DNA of 64,000 bases, taken from NCBI RefSeq assembly GCF_036417845.1, contig NC_089980.1:64230501-64294500 (forward strand), read 5' to 3'. The translations under genes were made by a program, and so were the position numbers. Origin of the DNA: Apteryx mantelli. Lineage: Eukaryota; Chordata; Aves; Apterygiformes; Apterygidae. This document shows, piece after piece, positions 24,184-37,205 of this stretch (positions within the stretch are counted from its first letter, which is position 1; each line of letters begins with the position of its first letter). The notes under the pieces are model-generated. The model was not told the origin of the DNA. It was given only the letters and a program-made list of their open reading frames with translations, and did not search any database.

Positions 24184-27100
24184 CTTCAAAAAGTAAAAAA
24201 CCCAACATCAGTAGAGTAGATTATTATACAACAATCCCTTTCAAATTCACTTTTAATTTTATAGCATTATATTAGGACTTTTTACATACCTTACATATCT
24301 TAAAAGAGATCAGCAAATACATTACATATATTGGCATGCTTCTTAAAAGAGAAGACAAAATTATACTTAGAGATTTGAAAAATCTTGCCCTATTTAGATG
24401 GCAGCTTCCCAAGTACAGACATTTAATAACTGGCAAACTGAAGGAAGGATGGGTTGACTAGCATTGAACTGCTTTTTTTTACCTCCCTGATAATGCACTG
24501 CTATAGGGTCTGTGGTGTATTACAATCCGCACAGCACATGGAAGATGAAGCACCACACACATACACCTGTCTAGTTCTGAAAGGAGCAATCTGGATACCA
24601 GAAGCAGTGCGGTGGCACCAAACATGGCAGTTAGGTCTGCACAGATTTAACCTGCTCAGCAGCACAATCTTTAAAGAATCTTCCAAATGCATATTTAACT
24701 TACCCTCCCTTCACACCTCAGGAAAGTAAATAAAAAACCTACATGAAACCTTTTACTGTTGTTTTCATTTTCCCATTTTGGCAACACGAAACTTAGGCTC
24801 AATACTATCAAGTTGTTAATTATCTTAAAATAATTAGGTATTGGTAAATATAATTAATTTAATCCTTGCAGGATTATGTGCTGCAATGAAAATATGTCTG
24901 CATATTCTGTCCATCTTCCACTCATCTGAAAGTATTTCACTGAAATGCTTAATGAATTCTCTCACATACAGAAATTACAATATACCCAAGAGAAAAGATA
25001 AAACACTAGTCTTCTGCTTGTTCACTTTGATTTCTGTACTCCTCCCTTTCCCCTTAATTCAGGAAGATGGTTCTGAGAAACAGTTCTTGAATATCTGCCT
25101 CTAATCCCTTCAGTATGTACTTTGTGTTACAATAATTTTACCTAATGTGTTTTTTTGCAAAGCCATTATTTAATTGCTTACTTGTTCTTACATGTCTAGT
25201 AATTTCATGCTGCAGTACTTTCCGCTGGGCAAGTATTGCTTTATTTCTGTCTGCACCTGTCCTCTGAATGTTGAATTAACTGTGTTGGCTTGCTACAATG
25301 ACAGATCAAATTTACCGAAGTTATGGCCCTTGCAGAATTGGCAGGGAAGGACAACACCAGTCTAAACCCAAGCTGGGAAACAAGGCGGGGCAGCTCGATC
25401 ATTCAGATGCTATGTAGCAGAATGAATGCCCCAGCAGGTACATGTAAGAGACCTTCTGTAGCCCGATTTATCAAAGGCTGCAATAAGCAGTACCATTTTT
25501 TTCCCTAGGGTCTTCTACAATGATTCCGACTCTGTGTCATAGACATAGAAGTAAAACAGCTTTTTCATGACATCTCTGTTGCACCTGGTAGACATTAACA
25601 CCCTGTTTCCAAAAGTCAGATAGGCTATTAAAAATGCTTAAGTCAGTAGGTGTTATGATCTGCAAGGATGAACGACACATTTGCAATTTTATGGCAGCTG
25701 CCTGACAATCATAACCATCTTCAGTTAGGAGATCTGAGACTAGTTTTCGGCATTTCCTATGCATTCCTGGGTCAACTTTCAGGGTCATTTATGTGTTTTT
25801 CTGATACCACTCACTTTGGAATCAAACATGACAATTCCAGCTCATCTGCTCCGACTGGCTTTTTCTTGGAAACATTTCACAAAAAGAGGACAAGAAATGG
25901 AAAGGGACAGGGCAATCTCTCTTCCCCAGGTAACATTTTTCAAAGCATGATCATTTAAAAAAAAAAAAAAAAAGTCAAATTCTCCTTGTCATCTGCCCAA
26001 CAGAAGTGATAACCACCCAGGATCATTCATGAACTGTGTTCACATGAAGCCTCTTACACAATTATACAGTCCAAATTAACTCAGCGAACAGTGTCAGTTA
26101 GGTATACTGTACCAAATTATTTAAACAAACAGGCAGGTTAACCATTTATCCCTACTGTACAGTATTTATGCAGATTAGGTACAATCTAAGCTGCTCTGCA
26201 CCATTTTACTCTGCAGAAATCATTTACATACAAAGCCTTTTACTATTTGCAAAGCTATTGTTTTACATGCAGTATCAAACCTATTGAGAAACGAAAAAAT
26301 AAGTTGACCAAATTTAATCCTTTTAGTAAGAAAACTGCTTAAAGAAAGCACATCCATCAATTCAAAATGAAGTTTGTTAATTCCACCGTAAGTTCAAGCT
26401 GTGTACAACTAACCTGATCAACCTTAAGACTTTTCTGCTTTAAGCATCAATAATCCTTCCTCCTGCTTTTGTTTGTTAACATTACTTGTCTCAGCACCCA
26501 AAACTGGAGTCCACCTCTAAACAGTTCTTAATTAATCATTCACAGGTGTAAATCGCTGTATGACTAAGGTCTTATACACTCTTCACAGCCACGGTAAGAC
26601 CTAAATTTTAACTGACCATTATTTAAAAGTGTGTAAATGAAGTTTCCAAGATCTTACTACTGAGGTATTTGTCTGAGGATTTAAAAGGACAGAAAAAAAA
26701 AAAAATTAGTCAGCTTCTGCTGTTGGTTTTTGTTTCCTTCAATTCTTTGGTTCTTTTTTCCCTGTAAGAGACAGCAGCACTAGCCACTGTTGTTGATCTT
26801 TCCACCCTTCAGACTTCTCATGAGTGAGGTGCTACAAATGTGATTTTGTACAAGATCAGCCAGAGGAACTATGGTGGAGAGAAAACAGTACAATGATCCA
26901 AGTGGTTACAGTCCTTCTGCTTTATTTTTTCAACAACAGAACTAAATGAACAGAGCTGCACTTAACCCTGCTGTGAACAATGCAACTGAAAAAAAGTAAA
27001 TCTCCATGCCTTCACTTACATTATATTGGACTTGTCTCTCAACAAACACTTGACCAAAAGCTTTAGTTCACAGCTCACAAAAACACTTCCACATTTCTTC

Positions 27101-29472
27101 TCCATGTTTACAGAGAGGTGAGATTGATAAAGGGACCCTTGCTATTATGCATTCTTGGTTTTCAATCTGTCTTTAAAAAATGTTGCCTCACTTAGTACCC
27201 ATGAACCTTGATTTTGTCCTTTTGTTGAATATCCAGACTAGTATTTATAAACAGATTAACTAGCTCAAATTAATTATGGAACAGCACACATTAGAATCAG
27301 AACCATCTATTGAACAATTTTTCTCCGATGACATGCTAGCAAGAGCCATTGTAATACTAACCAGACACTGGAACCTTTTACAGAAGCAACATATATAGGG
27401 ATGCCATTAATCTCTCTCCTAGTATAAAATGCTCCCTTTTACAGTAGTCCTTTTGTATCTGACTGAAGCATAAACTTAGCATGGATAGTGCTGGTACAAT
27501 AAAGAGCAAGAGGTATTCAACACAACGGGAAGAAAAAAAACAACACAAAATCAAAAACACACACGGGACAGAGAAAAAGACCAGAGGGACTGAGAAACAC
27601 ACGATTTTCCACACAGACTGCAAGATATTGATGTTAACCTCAGTATTCTACAGAAACTATAACATAAAGTTAGTTAAGGACAGTTGTTAACAAAAGTTAA
27701 AGGAGTGAAGTAAAAGACTTCATTTTTAACAATTCTGCTTGTTTTGATAGCACATTGTATAAAGCTACAATATAAAGTGGATGAGAATGGACGCAATGCA
27801 AGATGATATGCAAATTCATACTGCATTCATATTTTTGCTTAACTAGAAGTTAACAACTTGATGCAGAAATCCAAGGAAACACTACAGCCCTTTATGCAGG
27901 ACAGTAGATGACAAGGTCCTCCTCTGTTTAAAGTTTATGAAACAGTTGAATTTTTTTTTTTTTTTTTTGTTAGAAATAGGATGACATCTCCTCTAAATCC
28001 TGAGGAAATAATGTTAAAAACTCCTGTAAAGTGAGGTCCTAATAACCAGCACTTCAAAAATACAGCCTATTTACTCCCCCTTGTGCCAAATGCTGTCAAC
28101 TACTTAGAATCTAATAATTTGATTTACGATGCATCTACACACAAAATGGATTTGCAGTCATTGTCCAGGGAGGCCGAAATTACTAGTGTGAGTGGGGCCC
28201 CACTGACTCCAGGACAGGCTAGCAAGCCTAGGATGCCCCCAAGGGCCAAGGAGTCTTGTACAGATTCCACTGAAGTCTTTGTCAGCACATTTCATTACTA
28301 CTTTTTAACTATACCAGCCAGATTAAAATTACCATGAATATATCTAGCTGTACCATAATCATATTTTAAATTTACTTTAAGATAGCAGGATCCCCTTAAT
28401 CAGAATATTACCAACATGAGTCTCTACCTTTGCACTTCACACCAGAATCCTCTTTTTTTTTTCCTCCACAACTACAGTGACCATAGGTTACAAATGAAGT
28501 TTTCCCCATGGACTCAAAAATTTTAAGGTCCCTTTTCTAGTTAGGAGAAAGTCAGGCTGCAGTATTTTGCTCAGTGTGACTTTATCTGGATGGTTATTTT
28601 AATGAGACTTGTAGCTAATTATCTTTGAAACTCAAACTCTCTGTCAAGCTATTTGACAATAGCCAATGGTTTCCTAAGTTAAGGGAGAACAGTCTAAGGC
28701 AGTACAATGAAAAAAGCATCATCTCCTTAGGAACTAGACTATAAAGAATAAGCAAAGTCACAGGGGAAAACAGTAGGGAAAGCAGCTCACGGTCTTCAGT
28801 AGAGCTGTACAATGTCAATGGAAAACCTCAAGAAAAATTCCCCAGACAGAAAACTGTTTAAGATTGAAAGCCATGCTCTACCCTGCACTCACCTTTTCAG
28901 TAGCTATATGGTATCCTGTCAGTGGGGCTTCAATCAAAGATCAGCAAAGTTTAAAATACAAATAGGCAAGGAGCACTGATAGGTTTTTCAAAAATTTCCT
29001 GTTGATTTTTCAAGGAAAAACAAACACAAAAACTCCCAGAGAGAATAGGGTCCAGAACATGGAAAAGAACGGCAGGCTTACACTCGGCAACTAGATCAAA
29101 AGAATGAGAGAGAAGCTGGAAGTAAGTGGCCTCACAACCACCTCACTGGTTATTCATGGAGGTGAAAGGAAGGGGAATGTCTCCCACAATCCCATACTAC
29201 AGAAACCTTTCTCCACAGAACATATTCATGGTCAATAGGTTCCAATGAAACGCCTTGTTTTTGGCAAATAATATTTTAGGAGAGAAACAATTTTCTATTC
29301 TCTCCGTTGTGATTTGATTTATTACTGAATAAATTTCCTGTTAAAAAGTAGTGGCTTTTTTCCTAATTATAATTTGTATAGGAGACAGTATTTCATAGAT
29401 TTGCAAACTGCAAAACTGTTCTACCTCTCAGGTGCGTGGAAAGCTAGAGAAGCAATTATTATGAAACTAAGT

Positions 29473-29506
29473 TTAGAATCAGTATTTATTTAGAATCAGT
29501 ATTTAT
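29473..29506. repeat. 17-bp perfect tandem repeat, two copies
   Basis: TTAGAATCAGTATTTAT occurs twice head to tail. Confidence 0.9.
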
Positions 29507-29636
29507 TTATTTGTGTGGTTAAAAATGAAGATTTATCAATTTAAAATATTTATATTATACTAAGCTTAGCTTTATGGTATAAGCAGTTTTCTCAGACTTT
29601 ACTCATTTTAGCAAAGGTAGCAAAACTAGACCTCCA

Positions 29637-29712
29637 CCCCCCAAAAAAACAACAACAAAACCCACAAAACACCCCCCCCCCAAAAAAAACAAAAAACCCA
29701 CCACAACCAAAA
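29637..29712. repeat. A/C composite tract with several C runs
   Basis: C6 (29637-29642), C3 (29661-29663), C10 (29672-29681) and C3 (29697-29699) are separated by A-rich spacers. On the gene's sense strand these are G runs, so a G-quadruplex is possible. Confidence 0.85.
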
Positions 29713-30167
29713 AATCCAGTCACCAACATACAAACAAGCACATGTATAATTTATTTCTACCAAGTGTCATATGCCAAAAAGTCCTAAGTAAAGCTCAACA
29801 AAAACTCTCTCCCCTCTATCCTCCCACCAAAAAAGAAAAAGGAAAAGGAAAAAAGATAAGCGGTCAGCACTACTTTAACAAACACGTAATTTCACAACTC
29901 ATCTTCCAGGTATTTCTTCATGCACATTTAAAGAATAAGTGTATATATATAAAAAAGAAAAAAAAAAAAAAGGCCTACACATATCATGTCCAACTCAAAT
30001 GCAAAGGAACTGTATCTGTTGTAAGTGAACCTCCTTGTAAGAAATGAATCTACTTATAAACTCATATGGTAGATTCATCTGCCAAAATGCGGTATGCAAC
30101 AAAACACAACTGCATTAAATACACACGGCTGAAAATCTGGGCCACAAGCCCCACATGAACAGCTTAC

Positions 30168-30356
30168 CTTTACAGGAATATCATCCTCCTGATTTGCAGT
30201 TTCTGCAGTAAAGACATAGGATATTTCTTTATGAGATGTTGTCTGCCTGCAAATGGCGCATTTAATTGAGCTCCGGCGGGTGCCAACACTGTATTGTTCT
30301 ATGATGATAGCTATACACTCATTACAGAAACAATGTCCACATGTCAGCACTGCCCA
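30168..30356 (-). CDS. SHPRH: SHPRH exon W20 (most of the RING finger)
   Basis: Encodes 63 residues (1098-1160). The RING ligands visible are Cys1103, His1105, Cys1108, Cys1111, Cys1130 and Cys1133 (LTCGHCFCNEC and CAICRQ), completing the C3HC4 set begun in W19. This domain recruits the E2 (UBC13/RAD6 type in this family) for PCNA chain extension. The exon ends in DDIPVK. Acceptor CTGCATAG, donor AAG|GTAAGC. Symmetric phase. Confidence 0.97.
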
Positions 30357-32178
30357 CTATGCAGGGAATTAAGAAAAAAATCCAGTATCACTTTCACATA
30401 AACACAAAAGAAAAACAGTATACTTATGCAGCATTAAATTACAGTTTCATAGAAACATTATTTCATTAAACTCAGATTAAAGTGAAGAACTTTAGAACTC
30501 TTTTCACCACTACAGCTGTTAAGAAGCCTGGATTTCAAAGTTTACCAGGTCTGAGGGATTAATGAACTGTAAAAGTTCCCTGCATTTATTGTTCATTTTT
30601 TGCATTTTTGCAGTTTTAAACTCGAAGCAAGACATCACAATCTTTCATTTATATATGAACACAGATTCTTAGTGCATAGGTTAAATATACAGCAAGTATT
30701 TGCAACATATTTTTAAACAAAATAATACAAATATTTGTATTGGCCATCTGTAAAACTCTAAACATTGACTAGCTCAAGCTTTATAAAAAAATTCCTGAAA
30801 GAAAATGCCTTAATTTTTGCATATTAAGTCCTATGCAACATCTTTGAATTTAAGAATAAATATGATTTTGTATAGAGAATCTTAATTTTTTTTTCCCTAC
30901 AGAACACAGGCAAGGGCAAAAATTGTGTTGCAGAAGCTGTCCTTCCTTTGAGGTCCGAGAACATCTACATGTCAGCTGCGATCTTCCTTAACAGAGAAGT
31001 AATTTGTAAAGCATGTTTTTGCAACTAGAAATGGTCTCTATCCTGTACTACTCTGCTATACGGACCACTGTGAGATCGGGCAGGGGAAGAGACATGGGGA
31101 CCACCACTGTTTTCATGGGTCCAGGTAACAGAGGGGATTGACCAATTGCTAAGTGAACAAAGATCTTTCAGGCTTTGTAAGGTTCTTCCAATCCTGCAGA
31201 AACAGGATGAAAAGCATGGTAAGACTTCCTTGCAACAGGATGACTACTATCATCAAGTGGCAGTCTTAGCCAAATTAAAAAAAAAAAAAAAAAGTATTTT
31301 CCTTTTAGGGGGCTTCTCCGCCTCAGAGATGAAACATAATGGCACAGGGCAAAACCTGTATCGCCCTTGGAACAAGACTGTAGGGGAGATTTTAGAAACG
31401 TGGCAGGAAAACAGTTCATGTGTACGCATGCCTGGAATGCTAACTGAAGAGAAAATATCTTAAAATAGCTAAAAAAGAGCCAGTTTAGTTTGATTGCACA
31501 GGAGTCCCTTCATGTTTTTAACCTAATAGACAACAAAATATTATCTATATTGCCTTGTACTTTAATATATATATTAGTCTCAGGCTAGCAGTTTTGATTA
31601 AACTTCAACTTGAACTTCAACACCTGCCATTCAGAGCATGAGTGGTGGGGGAAGGACTCCCAACTATCAGTCTTTATTCTACTGTTATTTTACTATTTTC
31701 GCGAGTAACTAATATTCATTTCTTTAAAGTTTATAACCTTAGAAGAAAAAAAACCCCAATCAATAGGAGCAGTTACAGTAAAACACAGTATATTACAGGA
31801 GCTGATCTATTTCTTCATTCTTTTAGATTATAAATGCAAAGAAAAAAAAGAGAGCAGTATTTATTCCATTTCTCTCTTCAACAAAAGTATGAAAGCAAAA
31901 CTACGGACTTGTTATAAAACAATTGGCAATACATACATTTTTGGAACATTTCTGTCAAAACACTCAAGCACTGATGTTAACAGCTAATGGAACTAGAGGG
32001 GCTTTTAACTGAGCAAGATATTATCTCAGGGGAGAGGATGGTACATTACAGAAAGAGGCTTACTTTCCTTGTTTTAATATAATGTTCAGTTAAATTCAGG
32101 TCTTGAAAACTTGGAATATAGATCTCAGATCTAGGTAAAGACTCCATAAAAGTGAAAAATGTTTAGTCAACATCTTAC
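30357..32178 (-). other. SHPRH: SHPRH intron W19/W20
   Basis: 1822 nt, splitting the RING domain. It contains a 17-base A run near 31279 and otherwise nothing I recognise. Confidence 0.8.
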
Positions 32179-32250
32179 CTGTTTTCCCAGTTGACGTGCA
32201 CAGATTGGGCATGGTTCTGGATTAATTCCCCCAGTAGTTTTATCCTGAGA
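32179..32250 (-). CDS. SHPRH: SHPRH exon W19 (first RING cysteine pair)
   Basis: Only 72 nt, 24 residues (1074-1097), SQDKTTGGINPEPCPICARQ and LGKQ. It supplies Cys1087 and Cys1090, the first two zinc ligands of the RING. The exon is in frame, so skipping it would leave an otherwise intact protein without a working RING. Acceptor TTTATAG, donor CAG|GTAAGA. The 855-nt upstream intron has a T run near 32704. Confidence 0.95.
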
Positions 32251-33105
32251 CTATAAAGTAGGAAAAAACAAACAAACAAACTTTTTTGTTTCAACAAATA
32301 AAATGTTATTCTATATTTAAAACAGCTACTTGGAAAAATTAATCATGAAGTCAAAAAGGGGTGTGTGTGCAAATTCAAAAACATCATGCACGAGGAAATA
32401 AATCAATCTTTAGGAATTACAAAATATTTAATCTAAGGTCAATAAGTAAATGGATTGTTGTCCATACTGCAGTCCTTCAGACAGTATCTGCATCTGTACT
32501 ACAGCTTTGAAAATCTGCACAAAATAAAAGCCTCAAAAGAGAAACACGGTGAAAATATGGAGATACGTTTCTCATCTTCTCTATCAGCTCTACATTGTTG
32601 TAGAAACATTTAAATATACTTAATCGTGCTTAACTATGCTTTATCTAAGCATTTTTATACTTACTTGGACACTATGATTAAGTAACGTAACATACAAAGT
32701 TGTTGTTTTTTTTTTTAAACACTTCTTTAACCTATAAACCCATTTGTGTTTGTTTGAGAAGCCAAGTTCTTTGCATAAACATATATAGGCCTATCATTTT
32801 ACAAGGCATCTACCAAATGTAGACCAGTCAGTCACTTTTAATGAAGATTTTAACTATCTAAAACTACTCCATAGTTTTATAATTGTTTAATTTAACAAAT
32901 GGACAAAACACATAATGTAATAACACTGTGACTATGCAATAACACAAAACACATCACACTGAATTTCAACACACAGTGAATCTTTATAAAAAAAGATTTT
33001 ATTGAAAATATGTATTTTAAATAAAAATATTGGCAGGTTTCTTCCACTAGCTAAGTATACTGTACCACTTTAGTTTAATAAAGATCAAGAAACAGTAAAC
33101 CTCAC

Positions 33106-33207
33106 CTTCTCCAAATTAGTGAGATACAGAAGTTGTCCTAATTTCTTCTGAAGTTGTGATTTGGCAACTGCCTTGTCATTCAAAAGTTTCACTCGATTTT
33201 GCTCTAC
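33106..33207 (-). CDS. SHPRH: SHPRH exon W18 (helical region before RING)
   Basis: Encodes 34 residues (1040-1073), VEQNRVKLLNDKAVAKSQLQ to LTNLEK, a charged helical stretch leading into the RING. Acceptor TTTTGATAG, donor AAG|GTGAGG. Symmetric phase. Confidence 0.95.
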
Positions 33208-34469
33208 CTATCAAAACAGCATTAAATCAATATACACAAAATAAGAAATTAATACTAAAGCTTCTGAATAAAGCTTAAATACATTTTTGGGCAAAATTAA
33301 AACAAATAATTTATTGGGGACAGCTCATTCTATAAATTTAGAATGAGCTTCTCCCCAAGCAAAAATGACTATGAACTCCTTTCCTGAACCCAGTATGAAT
33401 ACAGAACAGAGAACTGATTGAGATGAGAAATACAAACTCGGTCATACTTGTTTCATTTTCACTGCTGGCTATTTCCAGAGGCAAAAGGAATCTAAAATAT
33501 CTTAAGCTGTTAAATGTTTCTTTCAAATTTCATTCAATTTATCATCTATCTACTTAAAACCAAATTGATCCCGGACTCTATTGCTGATTCCAAAAACTAC
33601 GCATAAGAAAACTAATGACTTTCCCTATATTTTCTAGAAGTTTTCATCATTGAACCTATGCAAAGACTGTAGAAACATCAAGCTGACTCCTTTTCAGATT
33701 AATTGAAGTTTATAGTGGCATACTTATTAATACTACAGGAAAGGCCAAAGTTTTTTTTTTTTTTTTTTTAATATTGTTGAGAATTCATAAACAAATTTTA
33801 GACTTTGTTAAACTTTTGTTTAAGCAAAGCCTGTGGCCTGTATGGCTCTTTCTCTAGAGAAAAGAAGCATTTTGGTCTACCATACAATCTCATAGAAAAA
33901 AGAATAGAAAGCCTTTGTTTCTGTTGAAAACATATTTTTCTACTGCTGAAAAAAAAAAAAAAAGAGGTTAAATCAACTCAGCATTTTCTCTATGTTCATA
34001 ACAGAAAATGTCTCTAAGGCTGCTCAGGAATTCCAAAATGCTGAAAAACGCTTTGCCTTTTTAGTTTTCACTGCTGTTTCAATCCTTGTAGAAAGGAGGC
34101 AAACAGGTGAGAATCAGGTCACTTTCATTTTCCACCAGCCTGGGAAATCGAAGATCAGTCAGAGAGAGGTGGCCCAGAGCCCTTCCTTGTCTGCTGCTGA
34201 AAGAGCAGCAGCCTTTTGGAAACGTGCCACTCACAGCCAGAAGGCTGAGAGAATATATCAAGATAACAGTTCAGAGCTCCAAAAGACCCAGACACTAAGC
34301 GTAAAAGTAGATAAGAACTCTTCTGTCACCTAGACTTTCAGAAAACGAAACAGAGACATGTTATATATAAACAGATATAGATATATATTTTACTTTGTAG
34401 GAAGCAGGATCTAAAACAAGCTGCTTTATTCTTTCAGAAAAGACACCTTTTTCCCGCCAAGTACTCTAC
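33208..34469 (-). other. SHPRH: SHPRH intron W17/W18
   Basis: 1262 nt. Holds a strong inverted repeat at 33314-33358, a T run near 33751 and an A run near 33949. No coding sequence beyond chance open frames. Confidence 0.8.
33314..33358. repeat. inverted repeat / hairpin in intron
   Basis: Arms AGCTCATTCTA (33322-33332) and TAGAATGAGCT (33339-33349) are perfect complements around a 6-nt loop. Outer arms TTGGGGA and TCCCCAA extend the stem past a one- to two-base bulge. Confidence 0.85.
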
Positions 34470-34613
34470 CTCATGTGGTTCTATAATGTGGAGAACTGGT
34501 GGATTTGGTTTTGGCTCATCAGGATGACGCACTCTCAGCCGTTCTGTAGCCATTGCTAGTTCATCAATTGCAGACACATGATCCCTCAGTACCATCCAAT
34601 ATTCATGAAGTAA
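34470..34613 (-). CDS. SHPRH: SHPRH exon W17 (helical insert)
   Basis: Encodes 48 residues (992-1039): LLHEYWMVLRDHVSAIDELA, then ERLRVRHPDEPKPNPPVLHI and EPHE. It belongs to the long insertion between the two ATPase lobes. Acceptor CTTCTAG, donor GAG|GTAGAG. Confidence 0.95.
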
Positions 34614-36979
34614 CTAGAAGAAAAGCCTAAACTAATTAGTAGCAGAATTCTTGAGTTGAGTTACCTTTATATGCCTCCACCATATGAGGTTTAATGTGAA
34701 AATTTTTTTCGAGTAAGGGATAATATTTCTTCAAAGTAATCAGCAACAACAACAAATTATGAAGGAAAACTACACCAGTACAGGAATAATCTTGCCTGCT
34801 CTCTTTTCCAGTATCTTTTTATGAACAAATATAAATAGTTGTTTCTCTCTCATTTCTTCTATAGCTATTACAATAACTAACGCAACTGAAAGTTCAGAAG
34901 TCAAAATGCCAGGCAAGACTAAGCATAAGGAACAATGACTACGCAATTTTTTAACACCTAACTCTTATTGTAGTAAGGCTGCTTCTTAAAGATGAAGTAG
35001 TGGTTCACTTGTCTTTAAAAATATATATTTTTTTCAGACTGTTTCAAACAGTTGTTTGAGTGTTCTTGATGACAAAGGAACAGACAAGACAAGGCTGACA
35101 CCCGATTCAATTCTCCAAGCAAAAGTAATCGCTGACATAAAAGAAATGGCTAAGACTGGAAGTGTGCTATACATATAAATTATCAAATGTTGGTATTATT
35201 TTAAACTGATAATACTATACAATACTTCTTCCCAAGGACGCTTTCTACAATTTTTAAATATTGTATCCAAAAATCTTCACTGATCTTACTGAAATTTTAA
35301 GACCTTTTGCAAACTGTTTTGCAAAGGCCAAAAATTATTATTTGTTGATTCTTATTTTTTCATCTGTAAGGATATTTCTAAGCACTGGATTGCTGGATTT
35401 GAGTAGCACAGATAATTGAATCAGTATTTCCAAGTCAGGACAGATGGAACCATAAATATACTATTTTCATTCTTAGGGGAGTATTAGTCCTACCTTCTAG
35501 TTCCCAAACTAAAAGAACATGAAGAGAATATTTGTTCCCTAACTGCAGCAGAAAAATCCCCACCACATAACAAAGCCTCAGTAACTGGTTACCTTACGTC
35601 AGTTTTCTTGCATAAACTGCAGCAAACCCAGGACATAAAATATTGAAGCATGAGAACAGCAAGGGTCAATATTTTCCAGTCAGCATTTTGGTACTATAAT
35701 CAAATAACTTGACTTTCTGAAGGCAGCACAAATTTATTAGGTATTTAATAATTTTAACTATCAGATGCCTAAACGCTGATTAAGATGTCAATTTCTTTAA
35801 ATAGGTTTTTATATTGCATCACACCGTAACCTAGTATTTTTTTAAGGCAGCTGCAGATTAAGTTTCACCTCTAAGCAGCCCCCCAACCCCACCCCAATTC
35901 GAGGAAAGCAGATGATCAGTAACCAAGTTTGCTGAAAAACAAAGACAGATTGAGTTCAGTTAGTTTATCTATCTTTGATTAGGTGAATCGCTCTCTAGAA
36001 TATCTTTTCTTCTTCCGTGGACTAGATTTGATGCCAAAAGCTTTGTTCCTGGATGGCAAACTTCTGTAAGAAGTAGCTCTGCTTTTTCAAAGCCTTCTAT
36101 CAAAAAGCCAGTTAAGTGACAAGTCACTTGAACCATGAAACAGAAGGCTTGGGAGAAAGGCCACAGGGGTTTAAAAAAAACAAAAAACAAACAAAAAAAA
36201 AAACAAAAAAAACCCACCACCTTGCAAGGAGCAGAAATTTGCTCTGATGTCAGACCACAGAAAATGAGTGCACAAAAGAACCACAAAGGAGATAATGCTG
36301 ACACTAGTGTAGCAAGAGTAATATACTGAAGTGGAATCTATGTAAATCAAAAAGAAGGAGGAGCATTTAAGAGAAAACATTTCTGATTACACCTAATCTA
36401 TGAAACAGGATGAGACCCTGTGCCCCAGCTCCCCTCCCTTCTCCATCACTGTTATTCACTACAAGGAAACCCACACATGCAAGAATGAATAAGTGCAGCC
36501 TGGTATATGCCTTTATATTCCCAGGCCAGAGGAGACTGATGATTTCAGGTTACATTGTGTAGCACACATACGCTGCAGTTTACTCCAAGCAAACAAGGCC
36601 CAGAAAAAAGATCTGTATCTAGCACAAGACAGAAGGTAAACTGAATTAAAGAACAGACCAGCATTGGATTTGTTGATTCCTGCCATATTCTGGTATAACT
36701 AAAGAGGAAAACAGATCTAATTATATCAGTATACTGTCCCAATAGATTAAATTACAGTACTTACTATAGTACTATAGCCAGTAGAGCTCTTTTAGCAATT
36801 GTTAAATCATATATAAACTATTTTTAATTAAATTGTGTAAAAAGGACTGTGAAAAAGCTTTGCATAAGTAAACCCCAATTTCAGATAGCAACTTAGATTT
36901 GTTCATATGCAGCTTAAATTTGTTCGTAGTACATAAAATGCACCACACAAATGTTTCTTCACAATCTCATTTGCTGTAC
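34614..36979 (-). other. SHPRH: SHPRH intron W16/W17
   Basis: 2366 nt. Contains an A-rich tract with interspersed C at 36173-36219 and no recognised gene or transposon. Confidence 0.8.
36173..36219. repeat. A-rich (AAAC) tract ending in CCC
   Basis: Long A runs broken by single C bases end in CCCACCACC. Same polarity as the tracts at 16381, 29637, 41548 and 59527. Confidence 0.9.
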
Positions 36980-37205
36980 CTTATATTCCTTTTTCCACGC
37001 TTCAAAGAGTTCCAGAAACATGCTGCCTTCTTCAGTTAGCTTAACATCCATTCGGTGCGCTTTGGCAAAGGAGAGAATAGCTTTCAAGGCACGTTCCGTT
37101 TCACTGGTTGCCCACAGTCCTCGACTTGTGGTGGGTAAACGGTCATCAACAAGTCCTTCTTCATCTTCTATCATCTCTTCAAATATAGCCATTTGGCCTT
37201 TAACA
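36980..37205 (-). CDS. SHPRH: SHPRH exon W16 (helical insert, acidic stretch)
   Basis: Encodes residues 917-991 after a split Thr codon: VKGQMAIFEEMIEDEEGLVD, then LPTTSRGLWATSETERALKA and on to FEAWKKEYK. An acidic, conserved part of the inter-lobe insertion. Acceptor is TTTGTAAG, a weak AAG form; donor AAG|GTACAG. The start was fixed by phase from W15. Confidence 0.95.

Larger units (their letters stand above)
24184..30167 (-). other. SHPRH: SHPRH intron W20/W21
   Basis: The longest intron here, 5984 nt, between RING and helicase lobe 2. It contains A runs near 25958, 26692 and 29952, a 21-base T run near 27950, a 17-bp tandem repeat at 29473 and a C/A tract at 29637. Several short open frames (for example 25668-25958) have no recognisable domain and are taken as chance. 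Confidence 0.8.

Noticed and set aside
30075..30350. Open frame running past exon W20 toward 30075
   Set aside because: The frame after 30168 is intron read-through beyond a good GTAAGC donor; only 30168-30356 is exon.
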